64,000 nucleotides of DNA from Pseudomonas syringae (GTDB lineage: Bacteria > Pseudomonadota > Gammaproteobacteria > Pseudomonadales > Pseudomonadaceae), in contig NZ_LGSI01000048.1 of assembly GCF_001698815.1 (NCBI RefSeq), positions 1-64,000 on the forward strand, given 5' to 3'. Shown here piece after piece: positions 45,688 through 55,304 of the stretch. Below the pieces are notes generated by a model. It was not told the DNA's origin. It did not search any database and was given only the letters and a program-made list of their open reading frames with translations. Made by a program: the position numbers and the translations under genes. Position 1 is the first letter of the stretch. The number at the start of each line of letters is the position of its first letter.

Positions 45688-46089
45688 ATGATCGAGCTCG
45701 AACAAGAAGATCCAATTCCACAAGGCGACCTCGCCTTGCAAATCACCGCATTGCCCCGTGAAACAAATGGTTTCGGCGATATTTTCGGTGGCTGGCTGGT
45801 GTCCCAGATGGACCTGGCCGGCACCGCAATGGCCAGCAAAGTCGCAGGCGGGCGCGTCGCGACAGTGGCTATCGACCGCATGGCGTTTCTGGTGCCGGTT
45901 GCCGTTGGTGCGCAATTGTCCTTCTACACCCAAGCCCTGGAAATCGGCCGCAGCTCCATCCAGATGATGGTTGAAGTGTGGAGCGATGACCCGCTGTCCA
46001 GCGAATGGCGCAAGGTCACTGAAGCGGTGTTCGTGTTCGTCGCCATCGACGGCAGCGGCCGCACGCGTTCGGTCCCCGCGCGGCGGTAA
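45688..46089 (+). CDS. Acyl-CoA thioesterase (YciA-like hotdog)
   Basis: A 133-residue hotdog-fold thioesterase. Diagnostic residues are NGFGDIFGGWLVSQMDLAGTAMA (the catalytic N/D and the hotdog helix) and RVATVAIDRMAFLVPVAVG. YciA-type enzymes hydrolyse a broad range of acyl-CoAs in the cytoplasm. AGAGG lies 10 bases upstream. It precedes the mutarotase gene on the same strand with a 97-base gap; no functional link is obvious. Confidence 0.87.
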   Translation: MIELEQEDPIPQGDLALQITALPRETNGFGDIFGGWLVSQMDLAGTAMASKVAGGRVATVAIDRMAFLVPVAVGAQLSFYTQALEIGRSSIQMMVEVWSDDPLSSEWRKVTEAVFVFVAIDGSGRTRSVPARR

Positions 46090-46186
46090 TTTGCCGCACC
46101 TGAGGCATGCAGTGGCCGCTTCACGGTAAACTCGATGACTTTTGCACGGTCTATTACTGTCACCGTCCTTGAGCGAGAACTTACCC

Positions 46187-47092
46187 ATGCCAACGCCCCA
46201 GGTTGAAACCGTCACTATCGATGAGCTGAATTGCTGGCGCATCCGCCACGGCGACGCCGAACTGGTTGTTGCCCAGCAAGGCGCGCACATCGTCAGCTAT
46301 CAGGTTGATGGCCAACCGCCGCTGATCTGGCCCAATGAGCAAGCTGCGTTCAAAAAAGGCAAAGCGATTCGCGGCGGCATGCCGATCTGCTGGCCTTGGT
46401 TCGGCAACCTTGAGCGCAACCCGCAAAGCGTCCAGGCGATGCGCCAGAGCGATGAACCGGCCAAGGCTCACGGTGAAGTCCGGGCCATTGATTGGGAATT
46501 GCTGGGGGTTGGCGAAGATGGCGACGCGCTGCTCGTCGAATTCATTCAGCCCTTGGCCGAAGGTCAGTTGCCGGGTTGGCCGCATAATGTGGCCCTCAAG
46601 CTGAGCATTCGCCTGGATGAAGCGCTGAACGTCAGCCTCGTCAGTTACAACAGCGGCACCGAAACCGTGAGCTTTAGCCAGGCATTGCACAGCTACTTTG
46701 CGGTCAGCGATGTACGCGAGATCAGCATCAAAGGCCTCGACGGCCTGCGCTATATCGAAACCCTGCAGAACTGGGAAGAGCGCGAGCAATCCGGCGAACT
46801 GCGGTTTGCTGGCGAGACCGACCGCATCTACCTCGACACCCCCGACATGCTGAGCATCGTCGATCCGCAATGGCAGCGCAAAATCCACATCTGCACCAGC
46901 GGCTCGAAGTCAGCCGTGCTGTGGAATCCGTGGACGGAAAAAACCAAAAGCTTCAGCGACATGGCCGCCGATGGCTGGCAAGGCATGGTCTGCGTCGAAA
47001 CCGCCAACGTGCTGGACGACATCGTGACCCTGGCCCCGGATGAGATGCATGTGTTGGCGCTTAGCGTGTGGGCTGAGGCGATCGAAGCCTGA
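46187..47092 (+). CDS. D-hexose-6-phosphate mutarotase
   Basis: A 301-residue aldose-1-epimerase-fold protein of the YeaD class. Key parts are GGMPICWPWFGN, KAHGEVRAIDWEL (catalytic His) and HSYFAVSDV, with the C-terminal VCVETANV (catalytic Glu). It interconverts the alpha and beta anomers of glucose-6-phosphate and related sugars. I start at 46187 (MPTPQVETV), 7 bases after GAGCGAGAA. It is followed by a REP pair. Confidence 0.9.
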   Translation: MPTPQVETVTIDELNCWRIRHGDAELVVAQQGAHIVSYQVDGQPPLIWPNEQAAFKKGKAIRGGMPICWPWFGNLERNPQSVQAMRQSDEPAKAHGEVRAIDWELLGVGEDGDALLVEFIQPLAEGQLPGWPHNVALKLSIRLDEALNVSLVSYNSGTETVSFSQALHSYFAVSDVREISIKGLDGLRYIETLQNWEEREQSGELRFAGETDRIYLDTPDMLSIVDPQWQRKIHICTSGSKSAVLWNPWTEKTKSFSDMAADGWQGMVCVETANVLDDIVTLAPDEMHVLALSVWAEAIEA

Positions 47093-47115
47093 ACATCGTA
47101 GAGACCGTAGAGACC

Positions 47116-47203
47116 GTTGGAGCGAGGCTTGCCCGCGAATCAGGCGACCCGATGGGACAGATCCACCGGGTTTTCGTTCTTCGCGGGCAAGCCTCGCTCC
47201 CAC
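47116..47203. repeat. REP inverted pair
   Basis: TTGGAGCGAGGCTTGCCC-GCGAA at 47116-47139 and its inverted partner TTCGCGGGCAAGCCTCGC-TCCCAC at 47179-47203, with 40 bases between, at the junction of two convergent genes. Same family as 34263. Confidence 0.87.
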
Positions 47204-47216
47204 AGATTATTACCCG

Positions 47217-47750
47217 CTAAAGATCCGCCTCAACCACAACCCGTACCTTCGCCGCTTCCAGCGCATAAGCGGCATCCGCCAGGTCATTGCTGACCTTCTC
47301 GACTTTCAGCGTGCCGACCACCCATAGCGGTGTGTAGATATCATCGATTTTCAAGCCTTTCGGATAGCGCACCAGGACGAGCTGATTCGGCGGCGGTGGC
47401 GGCACGTGGATGCAGGCGCCCGGATACGGCACCAGGAAGAACAGCGTACTGCGGCCTTTCGCATCGGTTTCCAGCGGAACCGGATACCCACCCAGGCGAA
47501 TCTCTTTGCCATTCATGGTCGGCACCGTCTTGGCCGAATACATGACCGCGGGCAGACCTTTGCTTTGCTTCAAGCCACCCTTGCTGTCGAACGTTCCCTG
47601 CGCCTCGGGCGAGTTGTGGTCGATTTCGGGCATGGCCTCAAGGGCTTTTTGATCCGACCTGGGCATCAGTTCGAGCCAGTCGGTTTCGGGAATTTCAGCG
47701 TGGGCCAGGCCGCAGGTCAGCAGCACAGCAATAAAAACAAGACGTCGCAT
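47217..47750 (-). CDS. Exported DUF3299 protein
   Basis: A 177-residue protein with a signal peptide (MRRLVFIAVLLTCGLAHA). The body holds the DUF3299 pattern: GKEIRLGGYPVPLE, STLFFLVPYPGACIHVPPPPPNQLV and YTPLWVVGTLKVEKV. The Cys in GACIHVPPPP is a hallmark of the family and could bind metal or cofactor. Members are often near metal or ABC-export systems in other bacteria, but this one is isolated. Periplasmic; function unknown. Confidence 0.83.
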   Translation of the reverse strand: MRRLVFIAVLLTCGLAHAEIPETDWLELMPRSDQKALEAMPEIDHNSPEAQGTFDSKGGLKQSKGLPAVMYSAKTVPTMNGKEIRLGGYPVPLETDAKGRSTLFFLVPYPGACIHVPPPPPNQLVLVRYPKGLKIDDIYTPLWVVGTLKVEKVSNDLADAAYALEAAKVRVVVEADL

Positions 47751-47835
47751 TGGCAAGCTCGGCTAGAGGAAGTGAAACAAGCCCGGCATTCTAGCCCTCT
47801 ACGCGCCGAGTGCGCAGAGGGCCAGCTACTGACTG

Positions 47836-48081
47836 TCAGTTCTTTCTAATCAGACCGTACAGCACCAGCAGCACAACTGCGCCAACCAGCGCGCCGAGGA
47901 AACCTGCGCCCTCGCCTGCCTGATAGATACCCAAAGCCTGGCCACCGTAAGTTGCTGCCAGAGAGCCACCGATACCCAACAGAATGGTCATGATCCAACC
48001 CATGCTGTCATCACCTGGCTTAAGGAAGCGAGCCAGCAGGCCCACGATCAAGCCAATGAAGATGGTTCCAATAATACCCAT
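47836..48081 (-). CDS. GlsB/YeaQ/YmgE family membrane protein
   Basis: An 81-residue inner-membrane protein with three hydrophobic helices (MGIIGTIFIGLIVGLLARFL, MGWIMTILLGIGGSLAATYGG, GAGFLGALVGAVVLLVLYGL), the pattern of transglycosylase-associated or stress-response YeaQ/GlsB proteins. AGAGGGAATG precedes the ATG at 48081, which rules out a 9-residue longer start. The family is linked to envelope stress in other bacteria; here it stands alone. Confidence 0.9.
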   Translation of the reverse strand: MGIIGTIFIGLIVGLLARFLKPGDDSMGWIMTILLGIGGSLAATYGGQALGIYQAGEGAGFLGALVGAVVLLVLYGLIRKN

Positions 48082-48242
48082 GTCATTCCCTCTGTATGAA
48101 TTGGACACACCAAATACTGATACGCCGCTTGGTGTCCTGCCATCTGAGAACGTACAGCCCAGAATGGTTCCACACTATAGGCGCTGCATTGCAATTTGAT
48201 GGGCGGATATCGGCGGCGGGAGCAGCCTGCAGAAGAGTCAAC

Positions 48243-48269
48243 CCTGACCTCCCGTTGCGGGAGGTCAGG
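48243..48269. terminator. Hairpin after purK
   Basis: CCTGACCTCCCG (48243-48254) and CGGGAGGTCAGG (48258-48269) form a perfect 12-bp stem with a TTG loop, 16 bases beyond the purK stop. No T-run follows on the minus strand, so it may stabilise the 3' end rather than terminate alone. Confidence 0.55.
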
Positions 48270-48285
48270 TACCGCTGAACAGCAA

Positions 48286-49368
48286 TCAGCCTTTGATCAG
48301 TGCTTCGACGAGTTTCACCTGGCGGTCCAGGGTTGCGCGGTTGGCGCTGCGAATAGTCGCGTGGCCCACTTTGCGACCGACCTTGAAAGCCTTGCCGTAG
48401 TGGTGCAAATGGCAATCGTCGATGGCGATGACTTTATCCACCGCCGGCACTTCACCGATGAAGTTGAGCATCGCGCTCTCGCCGATCTTGGCGGTTGAGC
48501 CCAATGGCAAGCCTGCCACCGCGCGCAGGTGGTTTTCGAACTGGCTGCATTCAGCGCCTTCGGTGGTCCAGTGCCCGGAGTTATGCACGCGAGGCGCGAT
48601 TTCGTTGGCTTTCAGACCGCCGTCGACTTCGAAGAACTCGAACGCCAGCACGCCAACGTAATCCAGCTGCTTCAGCACCCGACCGGCGTAATCTTCGGCC
48701 AGCGCCTGCAATGGATGATCGGTGCTGGCGATGGAAATACGCAAGATGCCGTTGTCGTGGGTGTTGTGCACCAGCGGGTAGAAGCGTGTTTCGCCATCAC
48801 GGGCACGCACCGCGATCAGCGAGACTTCCCCGGTGAACGGCACAAAGCCTTCCAGCAGACAGGCAACGCTGCCCAGCTCGGCGAAGGTTCCGGCGACATC
48901 GGCCTGGGTGCGCAGCACTTTCTGGCCCTTGCCGTCGTAACCCAGGGTGCGGGTTTTCAGCACCGCAGGCAGGCCAATGCTGGCAACTGCGGCGTCCAGA
49001 TCCGCCTGGGACTGGATGTCGGCGAACTCAGGGGTTGGAATGCCCAGGTCCTTGAACATGCTCTTCTCGAACCAGCGATCACGGGCGATGCGCAAGGCTT
49101 CGGCGCTCGGGTAGACCGGCACGAACTGCGACAGGAACGCCACGGTTTCGGCGGGCACGCTTTCGAACTCGAAGGTGACCAGATCCACTTCATCGGCCAA
49201 CTGGCGCAGATGATCCTGATCGCCATAATCGGCACGCAAATGTTCGCCCAGCGCAGCCGCACAAGCGTCTGGCGCCGGGTCCAGGAATGCGAAGTTCATC
49301 CCCAGCGGGGTGCCTGCCAACGCCAACATGCGACCCAACTGGCCGCCACCGATTACACCGATCTTCAT
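48286..49368 (-). CDS. purK: N5-carboxyaminoimidazole ribonucleotide synthase
   Basis: A 360-residue ATP-grasp enzyme that uses ATP and bicarbonate to carboxylate AIR to N5-CAIR in purine synthesis. It has the N-terminal IGVIGGGQLGRMLALAG, the ATP-grasp core LKTRTLGYDGKGQKVL and FEFFEVDGGLKANEIAPRVHNSGHWT. It follows purE by 9 bases and forms a two-gene operon with it. Confidence 0.96.
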   Translation of the reverse strand: MKIGVIGGGQLGRMLALAGTPLGMNFAFLDPAPDACAAALGEHLRADYGDQDHLRQLADEVDLVTFEFESVPAETVAFLSQFVPVYPSAEALRIARDRWFEKSMFKDLGIPTPEFADIQSQADLDAAVASIGLPAVLKTRTLGYDGKGQKVLRTQADVAGTFAELGSVACLLEGFVPFTGEVSLIAVRARDGETRFYPLVHNTHDNGILRISIASTDHPLQALAEDYAGRVLKQLDYVGVLAFEFFEVDGGLKANEIAPRVHNSGHWTTEGAECSQFENHLRAVAGLPLGSTAKIGESAMLNFIGEVPAVDKVIAIDDCHLHHYGKAFKVGRKVGHATIRSANRATLDRQVKLVEALIKG

Positions 49369-49377
49369 GGAAAAACC

Positions 49378-49869
49378 TCAGGCGTCGCGCGGGTCTGGAT
49401 TGTCCAGGACGCTGTCTGTCTGCTCAGCACGAAATTTCTTCAGCACTGCGTGGAATTGGGGATGCTTGGCGCCCAGGATGCTGGCCGACAACAATGCGGC
49501 GTTGATCGCACCAGCCTTGCCGATGGCCAGGGTCGCAACCGGGATACCCGCAGGCATCTGCACGATGGACAGCAGGGAATCGACACCGGACAGCATCGAC
49601 GACTGCACCGGAACGCCGAGTACCGGCAGGTGCGTCTTGGCCGCGCACATGCCCGGCAGATGCGCCGCGCCGCCCGCGCCAGCGATGATGACTTCAATGC
49701 CACGGCCTTCGGCCTGCTCGGCGTACTGGAACAGCAAATCCGGTGTCCGGTGGGCCGAAACCACTTTGACTTCAAATGGAATGCCGAGCTTTTCCAGCAT
49801 ATCGGCGGTGTGGCTAAGGGTGGACCAATCGGACTTGGAGCCCATGATCACGCCAACCAGTGCGCTCAT
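49378..49869 (-). CDS. purE: N5-carboxyaminoimidazole ribonucleotide mutase
   Basis: A 163-residue class I Pur[30 protein letters not shown] (catalytic His) and [11 protein letters not shown]. It converts N5-CAIR to CAIR. It is first in purE-purK, and its leader contains a terminator-like hairpin that suggests control by attenuation (listed separately). Confidence 0.96.
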   Translation of the reverse strand: MSALVGVIMGSKSDWSTLSHTADMLEKLGIPFEVKVVSAHRTPDLLFQYAEQAEGRGIEVIIAGAGGAAHLPGMCAAKTHLPVLGVPVQSSMLSGVDSLLSIVQMPAGIPVATLAIGKAGAINAALLSASILGAKHPQFHAVLKKFRAEQTDSVLDNPDPRDA

Positions 49870-49904
49870 CGTCGTGCCTCTTCATCGGGCGCCCGCAGGC
49901 GCGT

Positions 49905-49944
49905 CAAAAAACAAACAAGCCACGCGGGAGACCGGCGTGGCTTG
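49905..49944 (-). terminator. Terminator-like hairpin in the purEK leader
   Basis: On the minus strand CAAGCCACGC and GCGTGGCTTG form a perfect 10-bp stem with a 9-base loop, followed by TTTGTTTTTTG (49915-49905). It lies 36-75 bases before the purE start, upstream of the gene rather than after one, and no minus-strand gene precedes it. It looks like an attenuator. Confidence 0.7.
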
Positions 49945-49985
49945 CTGTACGAATAATGACCGATCGAACCGGCCAAAGGCCGCGC

Positions 49986-50013
49986 AGTATACCGTAAAGC
50001 TGACAGATGACAG
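49986..50013 (-). promoter_or_regulatory. Candidate purE promoter
   Basis: On the minus strand TATACT (49991-49986) is a good -10; CTGTCA (50013-50008) with a 16-base spacer is a fair -35 (4 of 6). Transcription from about 49979 would include the hairpin at 49905-49944. Confidence 0.45.
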
Positions 50014-50231
50014 CCCCCTTGACGACCATCTGCATTCCGGCGGTTTTCGGGTTCGTTCAGGTACAAGGCTGACCGACACAGGCTGTAACCAGCGTCCTAC
50101 GTATCCGATCCCGAGCTTATGACTTTAGCTGTCGAACGCGTGAACTGTATAACCCCACCTGGTTGTATTTAACTTGGCTTACTCCGTTATGGACTGACGG
50201 TATTTTCTGACCTGTTAATGGACTAACTCAA

Positions 50232-50873
50232 ATGAAAATGGATTTTCTCAAACCTGCCACGCTACTTGTGCTGATGCTTGCCCTGCTCTCGCAACCCGCT
50301 TTTGCCGATCTGGCGTCGGAGAAGCGGCCGATCTTTCTGACCGTATTCCTGCACGACGATATTCCACAAGTCGAACGCCACAACATCCGACGCGACTACT
50401 TTGTCTGGCTGCTCAAAGACCTTGAACACTTCAGTGGACGCAGGGTTTACCTGGATTTTATCGAGCGCCAAGGCCCGCTCACGGCCATTGACTACCAAGG
50501 TCAAAATGAAGAAAACACGCTGCGCAACTGGACGCGGCTGGTCGACCAATACATTGCCGAGAACAATAGGCCCCAATCAATTACTCACAAATACCTGGTT
50601 TTAACCCGCAACCAAATCAATGAGTACACCTTGGGACTGACTAAACCCGGTCACTATGCGGCGATTGCATCGATGGCAACTTACACCGCCCCAGCTCATG
50701 AGATCGGTCATATGTTGGGCGGCAACCACGAAGCGTCGCAAGTCATCTACAAGGACGGCTGGTGGTGCGAAACAAACATCACCCCAACGCGTGTGAGCCT
50801 GAGAGCCAATTGCTACCTCTACAGTGATCAAAACAGAAAGCTCATGCTCGGCTATCTAAACAAGGCGCGTTGA
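50232..50873 (+). CDS. Secreted metzincin-like zinc protein
   Basis: A 213-residue exported protein with a signal peptide (1-25, ending AFA). Residues 156-166 read HEIGHMLGGNH, the extended HExxHxxGxxH zinc signature of metzincins, the third ligand being His166. The Met-turn expected downstream is not obvious; LMLGY near residue 206 is a candidate. Two cysteines (C179, C193) probably form a disulphide. I do not recognise a named family. The 362 bases before it contain the purE control region and its own promoter (TATAAC near 50142). It stands alone and is AT-richer than purE. Confidence 0.75.
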   Translation: MKMDFLKPATLLVLMLALLSQPAFADLASEKRPIFLTVFLHDDIPQVERHNIRRDYFVWLLKDLEHFSGRRVYLDFIERQGPLTAIDYQGQNEENTLRNWTRLVDQYIAENNRPQSITHKYLVLTRNQINEYTLGLTKPGHYAAIASMATYTAPAHEIGHMLGGNHEASQVIYKDGWWCETNITPTRVSLRANCYLYSDQNRKLMLGYLNKAR

Positions 50874-50919
50874 AGTGACGCCTGGGGCGCTCGACTGCAT
50901 GGCAATCGAGCGGCCCGCT

Positions 50920-51831
50920 TCAGCTCTGCTCCTGAGCAGCGCCGCCTTCCAGTTTGCGCCAAAGCAGGCGCACGTTGGCCTTGCGCACCAGCGCGCAGCG
51001 GTACAGGCGAATTTCCAGCGGCACATGCCATTGCGCGCCGCCGCAGACTACCAGTTCGCCCCGCGCCAGTTCGGCACGCACGCTTAACTGCGGCACCCAC
51101 GCGATGCCCAGACCTTCGAGGGCCATGCTTTTCAGGCTGTCGGCCATGGCTGTTTCGTAGACCGTGGTGAAGCGCAGGCTGCGTTGACGCAACAGCAGAT
51201 TCACCGAACGGCCCAGAAAAGCGCCCGCGCTGTAGGCCAATAACGGCACGCTGCCTTCGCCTTCCAGATCAAACAGCGGCTTGCCCTCAGCGTCGGCCGC
51301 GCAGACCGGCAGCATCTGCGTATCCCCAAGGTGCAGCCAGGGGAAAATCTCGGCGTCCATTTGCAGCGCGGCGTCGGGATCGTAGAACGCCAGCATCAGA
51401 TCGCAGCCACCTTCACGCAGCGCATGCACCGCATCACCGACGTTGGTTGCGACCAGTCGGGTTGCGATATTCAAGCCTTCGTTGCGCAACTGGGCAATCC
51501 AGCGCGGGAAGAAGCCCAGCGCCAGCGAGTGCGCGGCGGCAACCTGCATGACTTCACCCTGGCCGCCTTCCAGATGGTGCAAATGCCGTAGGACCTCGCC
51601 CAATTGCTCGACCACGGTGCGCGCCGTGACCAGAAACAGCTGGCCGGCGGCGGTCAACTCAATGGGCGTGCGCGAGCGATTGACCAGCGTCAGCCCCAAC
51701 GCGGCCTCAAGGCTGCGAATGCGCCGACTGAACGCCGGCTGCGTAACGAAGCGCCGCTCGGCAGCCTGGGAGAAGCTGCGAGTAGCGGCCAGGGCACTGA
51801 AGTCCTCGAGCCATTTGCTTTCCAGATTCAT
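50920..51831 (-). CDS. LysR-family regulator next to aspA
   Basis: A 303-residue LTTR. The N-terminal HTH (about 5-65) reads WLEDFSALAATRSFSQAAERRFVTQPAFSRRIRSLEAALG; the remainder is the periplasmic-binding-like effector domain. It is divergent from aspA with a 312-base spacer, the usual LTTR layout, so aspA is the likely target and aspartate or a related compound the likely effector (inference). In P. aeruginosa a regulator gene also lies beside aspA. Confidence 0.9.
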   Translation of the reverse strand: MNLESKWLEDFSALAATRSFSQAAERRFVTQPAFSRRIRSLEAALGLTLVNRSRTPIELTAAGQLFLVTARTVVEQLGEVLRHLHHLEGGQGEVMQVAAAHSLALGFFPRWIAQLRNEGLNIATRLVATNVGDAVHALREGGCDLMLAFYDPDAALQMDAEIFPWLHLGDTQMLPVCAADAEGKPLFDLEGEGSVPLLAYSAGAFLGRSVNLLLRQRSLRFTTVYETAMADSLKSMALEGLGIAWVPQLSVRAELARGELVVCGGAQWHVPLEIRLYRCALVRKANVRLLWRKLEGGAAQEQS

Positions 51832-52143
51832 GGGTTCTCCAGAGCCGTTTACTTATTGAAATCAACACAAAACCTGTAGGACCGGATTCATCCGGGAAGG
51901 CGTCAGTAGAAGCGACAAAAATTTCGCAGCTGCGCCACCGATTCGCGAATGAATTCGCTCCCACAATTCCCCGGAGGCAGGTCACCACCTCGTTCACACG
52001 TTCGTCACATCTTGCGCGTCACACGCACATTATGCCGTTTGTGCATGGGCCAGCGGTTAACAGCATTGGTCAAGTTTAGCCTGAAAGCCCAGTATTCGAA
52101 GCGCTCCGGCATGTCCCATGCCCTTTTTGAGATTATCTCTATC
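51832..52143. other. Divergent LysR-aspA intergenic region with REP pair
   Basis: 312 bases without a gene. A REP pair occupies 51875-51965: TGTAGGACCGGATTCATC-CGGGAAGGCGTC and an inverted, different-type unit ATTCGCGAATGAATTCGC-TCCCACA. The rest should contain the promoters of both genes. A REP pair between divergent genes is less usual than between convergent ones. Confidence 0.7.
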
Positions 52144-53568
<1,425 letters not shown>

Positions 53569-53631
53569 CGCAATCCGTTTTACGCACCACGCTCACCAGG
53601 CTGAGGGCCTAGACACCCCTCTCCCTTTTGA

Positions 53632-53667
53632 GGGTCCAGAGATCATTCTCCAGGACCCTTTTTTTTA
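53632..53667 (+). terminator. Terminator of aspA
   Basis: GGGTCC pairs with GGACCC around an imperfect inner stem (AGAGA/TTCTC), followed by a run of eight T. Confidence 0.85.
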
Positions 53668-53797
53668 CCCGCAAAACCGAAAGTGACTACAAACCTCAAG
53701 GAAGTCAGTGCTTTACGAAAAGGAAAACGATTGCAGACGCAAGATCAGCGCACCGGTATAGTGCGCGCCCCCTAAAAACAACATCGAGGATTTACCT

Positions 53798-55249
53798 ATG
53801 CTTGAAGTCATTAACGACTTCCTCTCGGGCAAAGTGCTGATCGTACTGATCGTAGGGCTAGGCAGCTATTTCACGATTCGTTCGCGTTTCGTGCAGTTCC
53901 GCCACTTTTTTCACATGTTTGCCGTTTTTCGAGACAGCCTGCGCAGCAGTTCAGGCCAGCTCAGTTCATTCCAGGCATTGATGCTCAGCCTTGCCGGCCG
54001 GGTCGGCGCAGGGAACATCGCCGGTGTCGGTATCGCCGTAACCATGGGCGGCCCGGGGGCCGTGTTCTGGATGTGGGTCACCGCACTGGTCGGCATGGCC
54101 AGCAGCTTCTTCGAGTGCTCGCTGGGTCAGCTGTATAAACGTTGCGACTCCGAAGGCCAGTATCGCGGCGGTCCGTCGTATTACATCCAGCACGGTCTGG
54201 GCAAACGCTGGTTGGGCATGGTCATGGCGGTTTTGCTGCTGGTGACCTTCGGCTTCGCGTTCAACGGCCTGCAATCGCACGCCGTGACCGACTCGCTGAA
54301 CGCTGCATTCGGCATTGATCCACTCAAGACCGGTATTGCCCTGGCGGCGTTGCTGGGTCTGGTGTTTGTCGGCGGGATCAAACGTATTGCGGCCATCGCT
54401 GACTTGCTGGTTCCGGTCAAGACGCTGGTTTACATCGCCGTCACCATTTACGTCATCGTGCTGCAGTTCGACCACGTTCCGGCCATGCTGGAAACCATCG
54501 TCAAGAGCGCCTTCGGTCTGGACCCGGTATTCGGCGGCCTGATCGGCAGCGCCATCGTGATGGGCGTCAAGCGCGGCGTGTTCGCCAACGAAGCCGGTCT
54601 GGGCAGCGCGCCCAACGTGGCTGCCGTGGCACAGGTCGAGCACCCGGTGGCGCAAGGCGTGGTTCAGGCGTTCAGCGTGTTCCTCGATACCTTCGTGATC
54701 TGCACCTGTACTGCGTTGCTGATTCTGCTCTCGGGTTTCTACACGCCAGGCTTTGAAGGCAATGGCATCGCCCTGACCCAGAACTCTCTGGCGGCCGTGG
54801 TCGGTGATTGGGGCCGGATGTTCATCAGCGTCGCGCTGGCGTTGTTCGTGTTCACTTCAATCCTCTACAACTACTATCTGGGCGAAAACAGCCTGCGCTT
54901 CCTGATCGGCGAGAGCCGCAAGGCGCTGATCGGCTATCGTGCGCTGGTGTTGGTGCTGATCATGTGGGGCGCCGTGGAAAACCTCGGTACTGTGTTTGCG
55001 TTCGCCGACATCACCATGACCTTGCTGGCCTTCGTTAACCTGATTGCGTTGGCGATGCTGTTTAAAGTGGGGATGCGTATCCTGCGGGACTACGACGGCC
55101 AGCGTAAGGCGGGGATCAAGACCCCAGTGTTCGATTCGAGCAAGTTCCCGGATCTGGATCTGGACCTCAAGGCCTGGCCGAAAAACCCGACCGTCCAGGC
55201 TGAAGCCGAAACGGCAGTTGTCGGCAAGCCCGTCACTGACGCCCGTTAA
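53798..55249 (+). CDS. Sodium:alanine symporter (AGCS family)
   Basis: A 483-residue integral membrane carrier of the alanine/glycine:cation symporter family. Hallmarks are LSLAGRVGAGNIAGVGIAV and GMASSFFECSLGQLYKR in the N-terminal half and KRGVFANEAGLGSAPN. It imports a small neutral amino acid with sodium. GAGG precedes the ATG. It lies between aspartase and asparaginase; the substrate may be alanine, glycine or possibly asparagine. Confidence 0.92.
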   Translation: MLEVINDFLSGKVLIVLIVGLGSYFTIRSRFVQFRHFFHMFAVFRDSLRSSSGQLSSFQALMLSLAGRVGAGNIAGVGIAVTMGGPGAVFWMWVTALVGMASSFFECSLGQLYKRCDSEGQYRGGPSYYIQHGLGKRWLGMVMAVLLLVTFGFAFNGLQSHAVTDSLNAAFGIDPLKTGIALAALLGLVFVGGIKRIAAIADLLVPVKTLVYIAVTIYVIVLQFDHVPAMLETIVKSAFGLDPVFGGLIGSAIVMGVKRGVFANEAGLGSAPNVAAVAQVEHPVAQGVVQAFSVFLDTFVICTCTALLILLSGFYTPGFEGNGIALTQNSLAAVVGDWGRMFISVALALFVFTSILYNYYLGENSLRFLIGESRKALIGYRALVLVLIMWGAVENLGTVFAFADITMTLLAFVNLIALAMLFKVGMRILRDYDGQRKAGIKTPVFDSSKFPDLDLDLKAWPKNPTVQAEAETAVVGKPVTDAR

Positions 55250-55254
55250 TCATC

Positions 55255-55284
55255 CGGCAGGCTTTGTCGGCCTGCCGTTTGTTT
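55255..55284 (+). terminator. Terminator after the AGCS symporter gene
   Basis: CGGCAGGC (55255-55262) pairs with GCCTGCCG (55270-55277), followed by TTTGTTT. It ends just before the asparaginase Shine-Dalgarno, so it may only partly separate the two genes. Confidence 0.75.
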
Positions 55285-55304
55285 GATCATTGGAGAAAAA
55301 GCGT

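Noticed and set aside
50001..50013. CTGTCATCTGTCA as a Pho box near purE
   Set aside because: The two CTGTCA copies are only 7 bases apart, not the 11-base periodicity PhoB needs, and the neighbouring genes have no phosphate role.
50232..50873. Metzincin-like protein as a T6SS effector
   Set aside because: It has its own Sec signal peptide, no PAAR/VgrG link and lies 25 kb from the T6SS locus.
51949..52143. N-terminal extension of aspA
   Set aside because: Aspartase homology begins at MSSPASSRIE; the extra 65 residues read through a REP element and promoter sequence.
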